The notes under the pieces are model-generated. The model was not told the DNA's origin and made no database searches. It was given only the letters and a program-made list of their open reading frames with translations. From Microbotryum silenes-acaulis (taxonomy: Eukaryota; Basidiomycota; Microbotryomycetes; Microbotryales; Microbotryaceae): a DNA stretch of 64,000 nt. The stretch lies in assembly GCA_003665825.1 (NCBI GenBank), contig QPFY01000002.1, positions 372,001 to 436,000 of the forward strand, in the 5' to 3' direction. This document shows, piece after piece, positions 1 through 13,126 of this stretch (the first letter of the stretch is position 1; each line of letters starts with the position of its first letter). A program made the translations under genes and the position numbers.

Positions 1-1024
1 TGTTCGAAAGCGTATTGCTCGGACCATTGGAGACCACCGAATGGACACGATTGTCCTCGGTACGACGCGAGAGCTCATGACGTAAGCTTAAGCGCTCCCC
101 ATCTTCGTCATTCGTTCAACCCCTGACGAAAGTCGAAAGGGGGCCCTCTCCACCCTCACTCTGTGGAGTTGAGAAGCTGACGCGTCATTCTTCTTTTCTC
201 TTCTTTTCTACGCTTACGTTGCCACTGAACCAGAACATCATCCCCTCCTGCCCCCTCTGTTCCCAACCCGTTCCCCACCCCCTCTCCATCACCCCCGACG
301 ACGCCGTCTCGACCCACCTCGAATCCGGCCAATGCCAAGCCCTAAACGCACTAAACGCCCCAACCCCTTCCGGTCGTCCGAGAACTCCACCCAAGACGGA
401 CAACATGTGCAACGAACGCAAATGTCGCACCAAGATGGTCGTCCCTATTACGTGTGAGGGGTGTAGGAAGAGATTTTGTGCCAAACATCGGTGGGGTAAG
501 GATCATAATTGTGAGGCGGGTGCAGGAAGTAAGGTAGGGAATCTGGGTAAGAGTGTGGGTGCGACGAGTGGTGGGTTGGGCGTGTTGAGAAGGGCTCAAG
601 AAGCGTTGGTCACCGCGACGACGTCGACGACCTCATCGACAAGTTCCAAACCGACAGCCAAACTCAACCCCGTGCCTTCCACTCCGGTCGCTCCACCGAA
701 TCCGAAACCAACAACGAAAGAAGAGCCCAAGACCAAACACAAAATCCTGAACAACCTCGGTGTACCGACCAAGATCGATAAAAGGGCCATGGCCGAACAG
801 CAGAGTGCGCTCAAAGGGTTGGAAGCGAGGGCTAAGAAAGGGTAGGTGCTGCAAAATGGGCCCAATCTCGGAGGAGCTGGTCGTCACTTGAGAGCGGGCG
901 CTGATGATACACGGTTCATTCGTCCAGTTTGTTGAGCGAGGACGAGAAAGTCAAATACGCGACGATGCGAGCGATGCACGCTAAACAAAGTGGCGACGGC
1001 AAGGACGGATGTCTTGTCTCGTGA
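1..1024 (+). CDS. AN1-type zinc finger protein (3' part, truncated by window start)
   Basis: Three exons fit one frame: <1..81, 234..841 and 928..1024. Exon 1 encodes the second half of an AN1 finger (CSKAYC, then H and HDC). Exon 2 holds a CPLC pair and a second AN1-like finger around CNERKC, CEGC, FCAKH and HNC, followed by a Ser/Thr/Pro-rich linker. The last exon ends in a short LLSEDEKVKYATMRAM tail. Two AN1 fingers plus a basic tail is the layout of the ZFAND2/Cuz1 group, whose members bind Cdc48 and the proteasome during proteotoxic stress; that role comes from the family. The reading frame appears to stop at 845, but that TAG lies inside a GTAGGT donor. The start codon and first finger half lie upstream of the window. 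Confidence 0.85.
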
Positions 1025-1336
1025 GCACACGGAGGTCGTGGTGGAAGGGGATCTCATATACCCTTCGCATACTCGTTACCGCATTGAATAAGAAAAAAAC
1101 TAGAACAAGATCGTGTGCAAATACACAAAAGTTCCTGAAAAATGCTATTACAAGATCAGCGGTTTTGAGACCGTTGACTAAAACGACTAAAGCTGCACCT
1201 CAAATTGATGACGGACCAGCACGCGGGTGTATATGGTGCTTTTGAGAGGATCCCGATAGGCACACCCTCTTCCGTAAGACCAGCCCTTCGATAGACAATT
1301 GCGACATTCGATAACGGTCCCGAGCCATTCAAGCAC

Positions 1337-3645
1337 TCATGTCCGCTGCCTTGACGGAGTCCTCGCGAATCGATCGACCGCATTCCACAACTGCCCCTCC
1401 GAACCGGCCATGGACGACGAGCCTTGCTTCTTGATCGCTCTGGTTCTCCCATCGATGATTTGGTCGGTGAACTGCGAGTTCTTGGCGCAGAACTTGGCTA
1501 ATGTGGTTGTACCCTTAGAGGGGAAACCGGCGAGGAAGACTTTTGTGTGGACAACGAAGGGAGCTCGGGGTCAGTAGTGTTTCCTCGTTACATGCTGGGG
1601 ACGAAACAGCACGTACCTTCCGCTTTTGCAAGAATGTTTTTGTCCACGATACCCACGATCGCCTCATCGAGCCTATCGAAATCAGCTTGCGCCTGTTCCG
1701 CCCCGACCCCGAGCAGCGCCCGCAAATCTTTATCCAACTCGATGCTCCCCAAAACGCCCTTGAAGCTCGTCATCTTGACCGTATCCCCGAACTCGCGCTG
1801 CCAATCTTCGACAAATCCATAGATAGCGGCGTGGTGTGCGGCTGTGATCCTCCTGGTCATGGAACCGCTGTGAGCGGAGAATTGTTTTCCTGGACCGGCG
1901 CCGTCGAGCCAGATTTCGATGGGGTAGTCCATGGCAAAGTAAACGGTCTTGACTTCGGGTCGTTTCGCAACGATTCGTTTGACCCAGGCGATCAGTGACA
2001 TTCCGCATGGTCGCAATGCGTCGACACCGACGGTCTCGCTCCTCCAATGCACAGCCAAGAAAGGGGAGAGCGCTTGGGCCATCTGCTGTCCGAGCAGAGT
2101 CCAGTGCGGCGAGTACTGGAAGTATTGGTACTCGCGCACGGGCTTCGATCCAGGAGCCTGATAAGGTCTCACGATCCCGGGCGTCAGGATCTCATGACGA
2201 AGGTTGTATTGAATGACGATGACGTCTGCCGTTGTGCCCGTGTTCGGGTCAGGGGCTTGCAAGTCCGCGATCATACGCTGGGCAAATTCGATGTCGACCT
2301 TAGCCGACTTACTGTGCCGGAAGAAAGCCTTGGGTTCGTACGCCTCGAGTTCGAGGCCGAGGTTGGCGAGACACAACTGGTTGAGGGGCATGATGGCTGC
2401 ATCGGCCGGAACTGGCTTGCCTCGAACCATCCCGACAAGTTGACCGGTTTTGGCGCTCGATTCGCTCTTTTGGTTCTGTGACTCGCGATGCGCGAGCGCG
2501 AGGAAATCGGCGTGAGTGATCCAGGGGATATTGAAGCTGTCGAGCGTGTCGATCGAGTAGTAGAGGGAAAATGGAGAGGAGTAGCACGTCGAGAAGCGCG
2601 ACTTGTGGACTTGGGGTAGAACGAGCGTTCGATTGAGCGCGACGGCGAGCAGGCCCAATTGATAGAGGTGCAATTGCGCCTTGGTCTCTTGTTCCCCGAT
2701 CCAAGCGGGGAAAAGAAATTTGCGATCGTCTTCAAACTTGGGCTTCAGCGTTACGACTTTGACGACTGGGTTGGATCCTACGGCGGCTTGCAGTTCCTGC
2801 TCTAGGTGATCTGGGTTGTCCTCATCAACGACGTCCTCTTGGTCGTCGTCCTCAGCGTCCTTGTACTCACTGAAGTCGGTGTCGGCTTCGGTATCGGGGT
2901 TCTGCTCTTCGCGATGAAGATCGTGATCATGATCGTGATGATCCCCGTCCCTGTCGCCGCCATCGTGGCGATTTGTTTGGTTGGTTGTCGCCTTTTCTTT
3001 CGCCCCATCTTTTTCACTTGCTTCTTCAGTATCATTGCTCGACACCTCGTCCTCGTCGATCGGATGCACGTTTTGGGGTAGTCCCTTGTCTTCTGTCGTC
3101 GGTTTTGCCGGGATCTCAACGCGTTGTGGCCCGTCACTTGGTCGACGCCCAGCGCCGTGAATGGGTGCTGGATCCGGTACTTCAGGTTCGTCGTCAGGGT
3201 TCGAGACATCCTTGTCCGGCGCTGCCTCTGCGAGCGCGACCTCCCCTTTTGTCGGTCCGTTGGCGTGGTTTTGGGATTTGTAGCGGAACGTATCCGAATA
3301 CCCTGGTGCCCAATGGTTGGGATGGACTCTAGAAGCGATGCGCACCCACCCACTGAGCTCGTCCGTAATATCCGTTCGAGGCGTCTCAGCGAGGGAGAAC
3401 AGCCCAAACGCGACGATGAGACATGTCAAGAGCGTCAAGAGTACGCTCGGCCGCGTCGACCCATGGCGTTCGAACCATTGCCCGAGTTTCTCAAACACCC
3501 TAGAAGTGGACTTGCGCCGACGGGTCTTCCTTAACAAGGCGGCGTTCGTCGGCGATTCGTTGACGTACCGGAACGAGACGGACCCATTGCCACGTCCGCG
3601 CCGTGGGGGCGTTGTAGGTGGGGAGCGCATCGATGGGTTCGTCAT
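1337..3645 (-). CDS. Type II membrane protein with O-fucosyltransferase-like domain
   Basis: Two exons, 1617..3645 and 1337..1563, separated by a 53-bp intron, encode about 751 residues. A basic N-terminus is followed by one hydrophobic segment (about residues 66-86). Next comes a long acidic, His/Asp-rich stalk (about 90-290) and then a globular domain. The globular part starts near FLFPAWIGEQETKAQLHLYQ and contains an HWRSE motif near residue 533, the HxR signature of GDP-fucose O-fucosyltransferase-like folds common in basidiomycetes. Topology suggests a Golgi or ER lumenal glycosyltransferase. The frame runs to a stop at 1588, but splicing at GTACGT replaces that end with a tail containing KVFLAGFPSKGTTT. 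The donor sugar and acceptor are not known. The gene is convergent with the AN1 gene. Confidence 0.7.
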
Positions 3646-3781
3646 GCTCGGGAAGAAGACGCGCGTCGAGGTTGAGAGGGCACGTCGATGGAATTGCGAC
3701 GTGGGCGATGTCGAGGGCGTCGAGCTCGTCGGCGAAGGCGAGCTACCAACTGCGCGTGGACGGACAGGTCAATAGGAGCAA

Positions 3782-5100
3782 GAGGTCAGGGATTGTGCTG
3801 AGGTAGGGCTCGTGAGTTGGAAGGGCTCGCCGAGTTGGGAGGGCTCTAGGAGTGGGAACGTGGGGGCAAGGTAGGCAGGGAGTAAGGGGTAGAGAGTAAT
3901 GAAATGGGTACTTGCATTGCGTGACCATCTTGTACGGTTAGGAGCGGCTGGGCCAGCCAGGCAATCAATAAGCCGTTGCGAGGCGCGCTCGTTGAACCCA
4001 GGACGCGGAAGGCGCGTGCAGTGACGCGGCCTGCAGCGCGTGGAGCTGCAGCGCGTGAAACTGCAGCGCGTGTCGCAAGTGATGAGCTTCTTGAGCCGGG
4101 CACCGAAATGGAAATGAGTCGGGCCCACCTAAACGTAATGGGGTCGACTTTTGAGGGAGCGCGTAAGTCTCGTATCGATGATCAGCGTCCGGTTCTGTTC
4201 CAGCACTCGAGTCCGTGGCGTGTGGACGTGTGGACGTGCGTGTGGGTGTATGGAAGCGGTCAAGATCAGAGAGAGAGAGACAGCCAAGCTTCCCGAAGTC
4301 GACGTCTGCTCTTTGAAGCGATTATTTAGCGCGTGGAGCGGAGCGCGCTCGATCACCTCGCAGTAAAAAGTTTTGTCGCTTTATCAAGTGTTTCAGGGCT
4401 ACTACTATCGCTGGGTCGTTGAAGTCGAACAAATTCTTCGGTCTTCCACTTTTCTTTCAGGGCTGTGGCTTAAACCACAAGGTGCTTAGGCATCCTGGGA
4501 CCGTAAATACTGCATCGAGATGTCGCACAGTGCACTGCAGTCGGGCGGTTCTTGGCAAGCTAGACGAATCTGTTTTTGACTTTCGTCCGTGTAGATGAAA
4601 ACTTCAGAGAAGCACGAGCCTGTTGCGTTCAGGCACTTGTAAAGATGAGAGATTTTGAAATATCGGTGACATTAGACGTTCAATTGCTGTAACGTTGGTA
4701 ACCTAACTGGAGAAACATGATCATCGGCGTTGGGCGCGTCGACATCGGGGACGTCGGCGTGCGCCCGAAGATCGCCGCGTGCATAATGGCATGTACGAAG
4801 GTATCTGGGAGTACAGAGCCTGAAAACGATTGACTAACGTCACTCTCACTGCCCTGAAGTGGCGCACGTTCGCAGTAGAAGAATGAGAATGTATTGATGC
4901 GTGAACCATGGAGAGTTTGTCTAGAGCACTTTGCTCAAGGCACGGTGTTTCACGTAGCACGTGACGGAGACGCGAAAACAACACGCGGACACGACTACGA
5001 GAGTCGAACGAGTCTGGGAAACCGGTACGTATTACAACATGGCGTTGAAGAAAACACAAAAAGCAAGTTCTAGCCAAGAAGATAGCTGTAGCTGGACGAT
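3782..5100. other. Intergenic region without a supportable gene
   Basis: This 1.3-kb stretch lies between the head of the O-FucT-like gene and the 3' end of histone H4. Open frames here are short, lack family resemblance and have no convincing splice partners. It contains the short CTGCAGCGCGTG tandem repeat and a short AG run near 4268. It presumably carries the promoter of the O-FucT-like gene and the H4 terminator. Confidence 0.5.
4031..4072. repeat. Three direct copies of CTGCAGCGCGTG
   Basis: The 12-mer CTGCAGCGCGTG occurs at 4031, 4046 and 4061, giving an exact 15-bp period with variable 3-bp spacers (GAG, AAA). It sits upstream of the O-FucT-like gene. The function is unknown; it could be a promoter element or a simple slippage product. 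Confidence 0.8.
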
Positions 5101-5577
5101 CTAGACGCCGAAACCGTATAGGGTTCGTCCGGATCGCTTGAGGGCGTAGACGACATCGAGCGAGGTGACCGTCTTGCGCTTGGCGTGTTCGGTGTAGGTG
5201 ACCGAGTCACGGATGACGTTCTCGAGGAAGATCTTGAGCACACCTCGAGTCTCCTCGTAGATGAGGCCGGAGATACGCTTGACACCACCACGACGCGCGA
5301 GACGGCGGATGGCGGGCTTGGTGATACCCTGGATGTTATCGCGTAACTGTGAGATGCGAGAGATGGTGATGTAAGAACATGTAGCCAAGATGTGAAAGAG
5401 ACGTAAACGTTGCAAAAGACTCACGATCTTGCGGTGACGCTTGGCTCCGCCCTTTCCGAGTCCCTTTCCGCCCTTTCCACGTCCAGACACTGGCGACGCG
5501 CGAAGCAAGGAGATAGGGGTCACCAAGAGTCAGTACATTATCCTGTGGCTTTGAAGGTTGCAATGTAAAGACTCACT
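5101..5577 (-). CDS. H4: Histone H4 (copy A), start codon split by an intron
   Basis: This is a core nucleosomal histone. The coding parts are 5577 (the A of ATG), 5425..5489 (TG plus 21 codons from SGRGKGGKG to RHRKI) and 5101..5346 ([10 protein letters not shown] to LYGFGV). The mature protein has the standard 102 residues and an almost invariant H4 sequence. Two introns are present, at 5490..5576 and 5347..5424. The first falls between A and TG of the initiator, giving a spliced context AAACAAACATGTCT. No other in-frame ATG fits the conserved N-terminus. The C-terminus reads FGV where H4 usually ends FGG. It is divergently transcribed from H3 copy A across a shared ~600-bp promoter. Confidence 0.97.
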
Positions 5578-6665
<1,088 letters not shown>

Positions 6666-7187
6666 TTGAGGATGCTTAACTAGGGTTTTTTTCGTCTTTC
6701 ACTCGGCAGCAATGTCGTTTGTTTTTCTTACTTCGTAACTATTTGATGCAAAAATGTTGTACAAATCACGGTGTGCTTCCAATCGGGATCACCATCGCGA
6801 GCGGTTGTGAGACTCCCATATGTCGGAACTTCGACATTATCTCCAGCGACGTGGTCCCTCATGCCTCATGGTCCGTGCGCGCACGCCTGAATCCTCTAGA
6901 CACAGAATGAGCAACCGAGTTCAGCTTCCTGGTCGCGTACAGCACAGAGCTCCCGCCCCTTCGCGCTCTGCTTACGGCTCTATTCTGCTTTATTTCGACA
7001 GTTCCTCGGAGAACACACACACTTTTGTAGATACTGAGTCTCCGTCTCGACAAACTTACACGCCGTCGCTCCTTCGTCAATCGTGTGCACACGGTGTACG
7101 TCGCATTAGACCAGTCCACAGCCGCGCCCGCCGTTCAGATTTACTTCTTGGCTACACGACATCAACAACAAGATCAATCGAGTCAAA
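6666..7187. other. Spacer between H3 and Eaf7
   Basis: I see no gene here. It must contain the H3 3' end, with an AT-rich stretch at about 6685-6760, and the 5' leader of the downstream EAF7 gene. Open frames crossing it are short and unsupported. Confidence 0.5.
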
Positions 7188-8702
7188 ATGGTCGCCCCAC
7201 CAACATGGGTTCCTCCGCTGTCCTCGTCGGCCAAGGCGGAGGATTCCACGTCGAGCTCGAGCTCCCCCTCCCTGTCCACGTCCCCTTCGTCCTACCTCTC
7301 GACCGTCCCCGGTGAATTAGCCTTCTTCCGAGCGCTCATCTACCATCGACCTATCGGCCTGGATCGCCATTGGGAGATGTTGTCGGTCGCGCTCAAGTTC
7401 CGCAACTACTGCCACTCGCGGGTCAGCGAGGGCTTTGAGGAGTACCGCGACGCCGAGAAAGTCGAGATGCGGCATTTTTGGGACAAGTACGACGAATGCT
7501 ATGACCTCGCTGAGCTGGAAAAGACCTGGGAGAATGAGGTCGGTCCGCACTCGCTGATTGTCCAAGCGACCTCGCGGAGCTCGAGCTGACAACCTGAACC
7601 CCGCCTTCCAGCAATACGAAGAAGACTCCAACTCGGAGGCCAACTCGCCCCCAGTATCGACAAGATCGGATGTAGGCGCTCCCCAAGACGCCTCTTCTCG
7701 CAAGTCGTCGACCAAGCCGCCCTCGGCACCGGCATGGATCTCTCGCCGATTCCCACCCCGCCCCTTCTCGCTTCTCGTCTCTTACCCTCCCCCTGCTTCT
7801 TCTTCTTCATCGACCGTGACACCACCCGTCTCGACATCGAGCAAGGCGCGGGGCAGATCCAAAACCAAGGAAGACGAGTCCCTTGCCGAGATCGATCCTA
7901 TGGCTCCCGAATCGATATTCAACGAACTCCTGGTGCAGAGGAAGTTGCGCAAAAAGGGCGACCCAGCCAGCCCGGAATTAGGACCCGTTAGAGAGTTTTC
8001 CCTGACGCTGCCAGATGATAGTGATGACGAGGAGAAGGAGAGTGACGCCGAGTCCGATGAGAAGGAAGAGAAGGACGAGGAGGACGAAGAGGAGGACGAG
8101 AAGGAAGAAGAAGACGAGCGGCCCAAGGGCAGAAAGCGTACCAAGCGCGAAACAACCACGACTTCGACAAGAGCCGGTGCAGGTAAATTTACGACTAAGA
8201 CCAAAGTGACCAAGAAAGCGGCGTCGGACGACAATGCTGCGGGTGCGGGCGCAGGCGCGGATAGCGAAAGCGACCTGACAGACATGAGCGACGAAGACGA
8301 TGGCAACGACGAGGCGAGCGAGGCAAACAGGGATGACGAAGGGGAGGACGAAGATGAAGAGCGGGACGAGGAAAAGAGTGGGTGCAAGAGCTTTTTCACC
8401 TGGTCTCGCGCGGTGCAACTACGCCCGATGACTGATCACCGTTGTCCACTGTATCTACAGCCACTGCCGCCAGCAAAGTGAGCAAGCGGTCACAACACAC
8501 TCGCTCGTCGTCGGTCGCCACAGCTCCCGAGCAAGAGAGTGCAAGGCGGAGAAAAACGCAAGCGTCGGTCTCGGCCAAAGCCGAGCCCAAAGCGAAGCGT
8601 GGAGCTGCGAGCAAGGTCAGTTTGGCAACGACTCTTCGTAAACATCCACATGCGCTCGCTGATCGTTCGAACCTGGTCGTTTTGGCACTTCAGAAACGAT
8701 AG
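7188..8702 (+). CDS. EAF7: NuA4 histone acetyltransferase subunit Eaf7 (CT20/MRGBP family)
   Basis: The exons are 7188..7538, 7612..8377 and 8461..8702. An extra small intron at about 8611-8693 would remove VSLATTLRKH-type sequence and keep the same stop. Residues ~42-117 form the CT20 domain: FFRALIYHRPIGLDRHWEML, then a WDKYDECYDL segment and ELEKTWENE. This matches the Eaf7/MRGBP fold that attaches Eaf3 (MRG15) to NuA4. A Ser/Pro-rich linker follows. The rest is a long acidic stretch (EKEESD-type runs, about residues 235-380) ending in a basic Lys/Arg tail that looks like a nuclear localisation signal. Similar acidic C-termini are seen in other Eaf7 proteins. Confidence 0.8.
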
Positions 8703-8932
8703 AGATGTCATTGACCATAAAAGTAGACACTATGGAAACGCAGATGTATTTTTGCTATGCTAAACGGATTGCGGTGCGCGGTACTATGCGATACTACTAG
8801 TCGTAGAGAATGACACACTTAATCCCGCTCATACACCTAAGCGGGCCAACCTCTTGCAAACGATCACTCCCCGAATAGCTCCTGTGATCCACAAGGCCTC
8901 CAAGAACGCCAGATCAGGCTCCGTCCAGATAC

Positions 8933-10584
8933 CTACCCGCCGCTTCCCGACGTGCTCGGGTTCCCCCAGACAGTGGCGGGTTCATATTCCCAGCTCAGGT
9001 CGTACATCGCTCTCGAGTACAAGTCCTCCGAGTACGCCCCGCCCTCGTTTCCGTCCGGAATCGCGTGCATGGGCAACCCCGCCGCGACCCAGTGGCTGTA
9101 CGATGCCGTTGATCCGAGCTCGGCGGCTCCGGCGGCCTGCACGAAAGCGAGGTCGAGGGGTAGAAGGGGAGAGGGCAGAGTGGAGGGACTGCTGCCTGGT
9201 GTTCGATCGCTTATGGTTCGATGAGGACGTTGATGAAGACGAACACCACGTGGTGAGTCCGGAATTGAGGAGAGGTGCTTTCCAGCGACGCTTGCGCGGT
9301 CTGGCTCGGACGATCTACGACCTCCGATGGTGCTACCGCCATCGGCATTGCGGTGCATTGCGACATCGGCGGGGTCTGGGGTTGGGGTCTGCGAGGGAAT
9401 GGTCGATGCTGAAGCTCTCCTCGAGCTATGCCCAAGGGTTGGCCAGTGGGATATGGGTGATGGTGCCGTGTTGACCCCCGTCGCGCTGGTATCCGCGAAC
9501 CGATGCAACGATGAATACGCCAGGTTGAAGTTGGTGGGTATTTCCGGTGGCGGGTACAAGGAAAGGCTGTTCAGTGTGGGGGAGTAGGATGAGAAATGTG
9601 GTTGTGGATAGACCGTCGAATGCGGCTGCGAACTCGGTACGTGGAGCTGACTTTGTGCGACGTGGAGCACGGTGTGGAGTCGACTTAGAGGCGAACGATC
9701 CATTGAGGGGTCCGCTCGGGCGTCGGCGAGTGGCCTGTGTTGATATGAGTCACCCGGAGGTCTGTTCGCCCCGTGAAGATCCGACGGATTGAGCGAGTAG
9801 ATACCAGAGTCATGGCCGAGTCCATTCGACACTAGTGGTGCACCAACGGGTTGCGAGCCCGAAGCAGTGGTGGCATACGCTGGGGCATCCAAAACGATAC
9901 GAAAAGGGGCGTATGTCGGTACTGTGCGAAGAGGGGGTGATGCCAGTCAGTATAGAGCTCTGAAAACGTCAAGCCTGTACATATCGGGGAAGAAAATCAG
10001 ACGGAGGGAGGAGGACTTGACTAACTCGGTGAAGAGCCCGCAACAGGAGGCGACTCCGTCCCGTGGCGGCTGCGGTTTGGCGAGCTAGAGGAAGTCGACA
10101 CGATGAACTCGGAGCTCGCAGGTTGGCTCGTAGGATCCTCGTTGTAAGCACAAACGATATTATCTGTTGGGAGATGCTTGAATCGAGCTGTTGGAGATCG
10201 ATTAGAAGGCCAAAGGCGATTTTTGAGTATGCCGCACATGTGCGTGGAAACCCGACAATTCGTCAGCACGGGGAACCCCTCGTCCAGGCCCTCGAGGGTC
10301 GGTCGAGCAACAGGGGGACTCGACAGCACAAGCAATGCATCACTCACCAGAACGAATACAAGCCAAACACGCGGGTCTTTCGCCAGAGCAACGAGTCTTG
10401 CGTGCCTTGCAGCGCTGACCTGAGCTCCGCGGAATAGCGTGCGAGCAGTGGCAATCACGGTCAGTCGCTAAGTCCGAGAAGCAGCTCCTCGCTGCACCAA
10501 ATGAACCGGCCCTGTCAGACAAGACCTGCACTCACAGGCAAGACCTTTGGCCAGGGGAAGCAGGCCATTGTCACCTTTCAACAT
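8933..10584 (-). CDS. Zn2Cys6 fungal transcription factor
   Basis: Four exons join in one frame: 10536..10584, 10348..10419, 10026..10163 and 8933..9921, giving about 415 residues. The first three exons assemble a perfect binuclear zinc cluster at about residues 16-48. It reads ACQRCKARKTRC, then GERPACLACIRSG, then DNIVCAY, with Cys spacing 2-6-6-2-8. The first Cys codon (T|GT) spans intron 1. The rest is Ser/Pro/His-rich and low in predicted structure, and no fungal-specific TF middle-homology domain is evident. The target genes are unknown. An alternative donor overlaps the terminal GGTAGG, so the C-terminus could extend beyond 8933. Confidence 0.8.
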
Positions 10585-11410
10585 CGTGGAAGGCATTTCC
10601 AGGTCGAGGAGATGTCAACAGGCCAAGCTGCTGGTGTGCAGGTAGAAAAGTGGAGGGAAATGATTCATCTTCGTCGCCAGGGGCGAGCTACCGATGCGGT
10701 GCCGCAAACGTGGCCGGAAACTGCCGGAACCGAAATCGGTTGCTGCCAGGCCGCCGGCTGCCCCTCAAGCCGTGGACAGTTCATTTAGGCCTTACCTACG
10801 TCCCGCGGACTCACAACTCACGAGCAGCCTGTCGTTAATGAAGCGAGCGCTTGCTAATCGCTCAAACACGACACCGTGTACCTGAGTCGCCCGACCTTGC
10901 ATGGGTTCGCACATAACGAGAAAGAATGTGGCGCGGTGTGAGACATCGCTCTTAGCTGTCGATCCTGCTGAACCCTCCGCTCCCTCCATGGCCGCGCTAA
11001 GCAAGCGGTGCCATGCGTTCCTCCGCCGGTCGTGCGCTAGCACTTCCTTGAGCTGGGCCACCCTGCGTCGCGCCGAGACAGTGCCGTCGGACTTGGATCC
11101 GAGACCTCAATGACCTTAGCTCGCTGCTCCGCGTCGGCTTGAATCGAGAGTCAAGATTTAGGTGCTCGCGGGAATCTTCGGTCTTGTTAATCAGCTGCCA
11201 CAATGCGAGGACCTGCCGTCAGCGGATCCACCATCCAGTGCACGCAGAAAATTCCTGCTGGTCTTTCCCCTACCGACCATGCGCTAATCTGTCAAAGTCG
11301 CCTTTCCCATTTGAAACACCTTGAAAATGATGAGAGGGAACTACTGAGGTGCTAGGTGGCAACACCCGGCGAAATAGTCGCTGACCGCCCCAATGTAATT
11401 TCAGGGAATC

Positions 11411-11434
11411 GATCGGGGGTCGGGGGTCGGGGGT
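11411..11434 (+). repeat. G-rich tandem repeat (TCGGGGG)n
   Basis: Three consecutive GGGGG tracts separated by TC occur between about 11411 and 11434. Such spacing could support a G-quadruplex if a fourth tract pairs in, but only three long tracts are present. It lies in the gene-poor region. Confidence 0.6.
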
Positions 11435-12605
11435 CGACGAAGTCGGCTGGTGCGTGCCGAACAACGATGGCGAATTCTGCTCTTAAAGCTTAATGGCCGA
11501 GCGGCGTGCCCCCACAATGTCGATGACCTCAGGTTCACTGGTCCCGCTGGTCGACGTACGACTTTTATTTGCCGGCCTATGTGAGGGCTGGCCGACGTAC
11601 GACCTATCTGCCGACTCATCAGGTAGTGGCGGATGCCCAACTCGAGTGGGTGTTCATGCCCATTTACCTTGTTACAACCGTCGAGAGAGAAAAATCGTCA
11701 TGAGTGATCCTCCGTGAGAGATAATTTGGCCGGTGGCATCGCGCGTGGGGACAGGTCGCGACGTGAAACAAGAGCAGCCAAGGTCCACGACTCCACGGCG
11801 GCCGCGGCCATTGGTGACTCAGCCGTGTAAAGGCTTGCCCTCGAGGCGAGGATCGAAGCTTGAGTCCTGCCTGCTGTGCTTAGATCAGCTCAAATCTAAA
11901 GCCAAGATAAAGCTGTCTTGCCGCGCCACGTGACTATAGCATCCTTGCCCTTCACGTCTACCTCAGCTCAGGTTTTAAGGGGCGGAGACGACTCAGACGT
12001 CGCTGGTTGAAGCACACAGCGTGTCGTTGCGACAGCGCGCCGACACTACCTCCGGTACGGCACAACGTGCACAACACTCTCAATATTTCTGCACCTTCAT
12101 AACTGGCTAAATCCTGCCCATGGTCCTAGTTTGTTTACCTGGATCCACCATCATAACGATGTTCAAGGGATATTTTGAAACTGGAAGCCAGCGACTGTAT
12201 GCACCTGTTCAGTTCGTGCCGAGTGCTCCCACCGATCGTCGAAAGGCTTACAACGGTGGAAATCATGGTTTCAATGCAGCGTAGCTCGGGGAGGGGCAGG
12301 TGCAGGGGTAGCTGGAGGGGCAGGTATCTTCCTATCTTGAGCCTCGAGCTGCAGTCCTCTGGACACCACAACGACATACTCAATTCGAATTTACATCTGC
12401 CATGTCTTTGGGTTCAAAAAGCGCCCCACCGTGAACGATCAACGGTCAGTGACCCACTTTGAGCTGAGCTTCAGTGCTCTGCATGCTCCTTCTCTGCTCC
12501 TACGTGACAGGTGAGCCTGTCCAGTTGCGTGAACGCCGGGACACCCTGGTACCAACCATCTTGCGTTACACGTTACGACCGCCTGATATGGCCGCGACCT
12601 CTGGA

Positions 12606-12683
12606 TGATGACGATGATGATGATGGATGATGATGGATGACGATGATGGCTGACGATGATGATGATGATGATGATGACGATGC
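12606..12683 (+). repeat. (GAT)n microsatellite
   Basis: An imperfect GAT/GAC trinucleotide run of about 75 bp. It would encode Asp-rich or Ser/Ile runs in open frames, which explains the low-complexity frames seen over it. No gene is associated. Confidence 0.9.
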
Positions 12684-12719
12684 ATGATCGAGCGAGGTCG
12701 AGTCCGAACCCCCGCCCCT

Positions 12720-12755
12720 GTGCGACCGAGCGAGGGCGAGAGGGGAACGTCGCAC
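12720..12755. repeat. GTGCGAC/GTCGCAC inverted motif, copy 1
   Basis: GTGCGAC and its reverse complement GTCGCAC flank a 22-bp spacer. GACTCACC follows a few bases downstream. A second version with the same arms and the same trailing GACTCACC is at 13090..13126. Confidence 0.55.
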
Positions 12756-13089
12756 GAACTGACTCACCATACTTCGATGTCTTGTGATGATCACGAGCAG
12801 AATATTCTACACTTTGTGACATCCCCATCTCACGGTCCAAAGCCCATCATCTCCTCTTCTATATCTAGACACAAGTCCGAGAGCCCGAAACGGGTCAGCC
12901 GAGGCTTGATCACTTACTGTACCCCGACCACGTGCAGATCCGATATTCTCGATGGGAGATGAGTCCAGCTCGAGCTAGTGCAGAGCGATGAACATATGGC
13001 AGTGTCAGTCACCAGGCTCGTCCAGTGGCAAGGTAAGCACCATCAGACCGAGGGGGCTTGAGGCGACCTCCTCTATGCGACCGCCTACT

Positions 13090-13126
13090 GTGCGACCGTC
13101 GATTGGTGCGGGCAGCAACGTCGCAC
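13090..13126. repeat. GTGCGAC/GTCGCAC inverted motif, copy 2
   Basis: It has the same 7-bp arms as the copy at 12720, a 23-bp spacer of different sequence, and the same AACGTCGCACGA and GACTCACC words. The conserved arms with variable spacers suggest a decayed repeat or a palindromic protein-binding site. Confidence 0.55.

Noticed and set aside
842..845. Stop codon at the end of the second AN1 exon
   Set aside because: The TAG is part of a GTAGGT donor. Splicing to 928 continues a sensible conserved-looking tail, so the apparent stop is intronic.
4269..4280. AG tract as a repeat feature
   Set aside because: Only about six units long, too short to be notable beside the 54-bp tract at 43443.
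7782..8399. 205-codon Ser-rich minus-strand frame
   Set aside because: It is the complement of the acidic low-complexity tail of Eaf7; runs of Ser/Leu arise from GAG/GAC repeats on the other strand.
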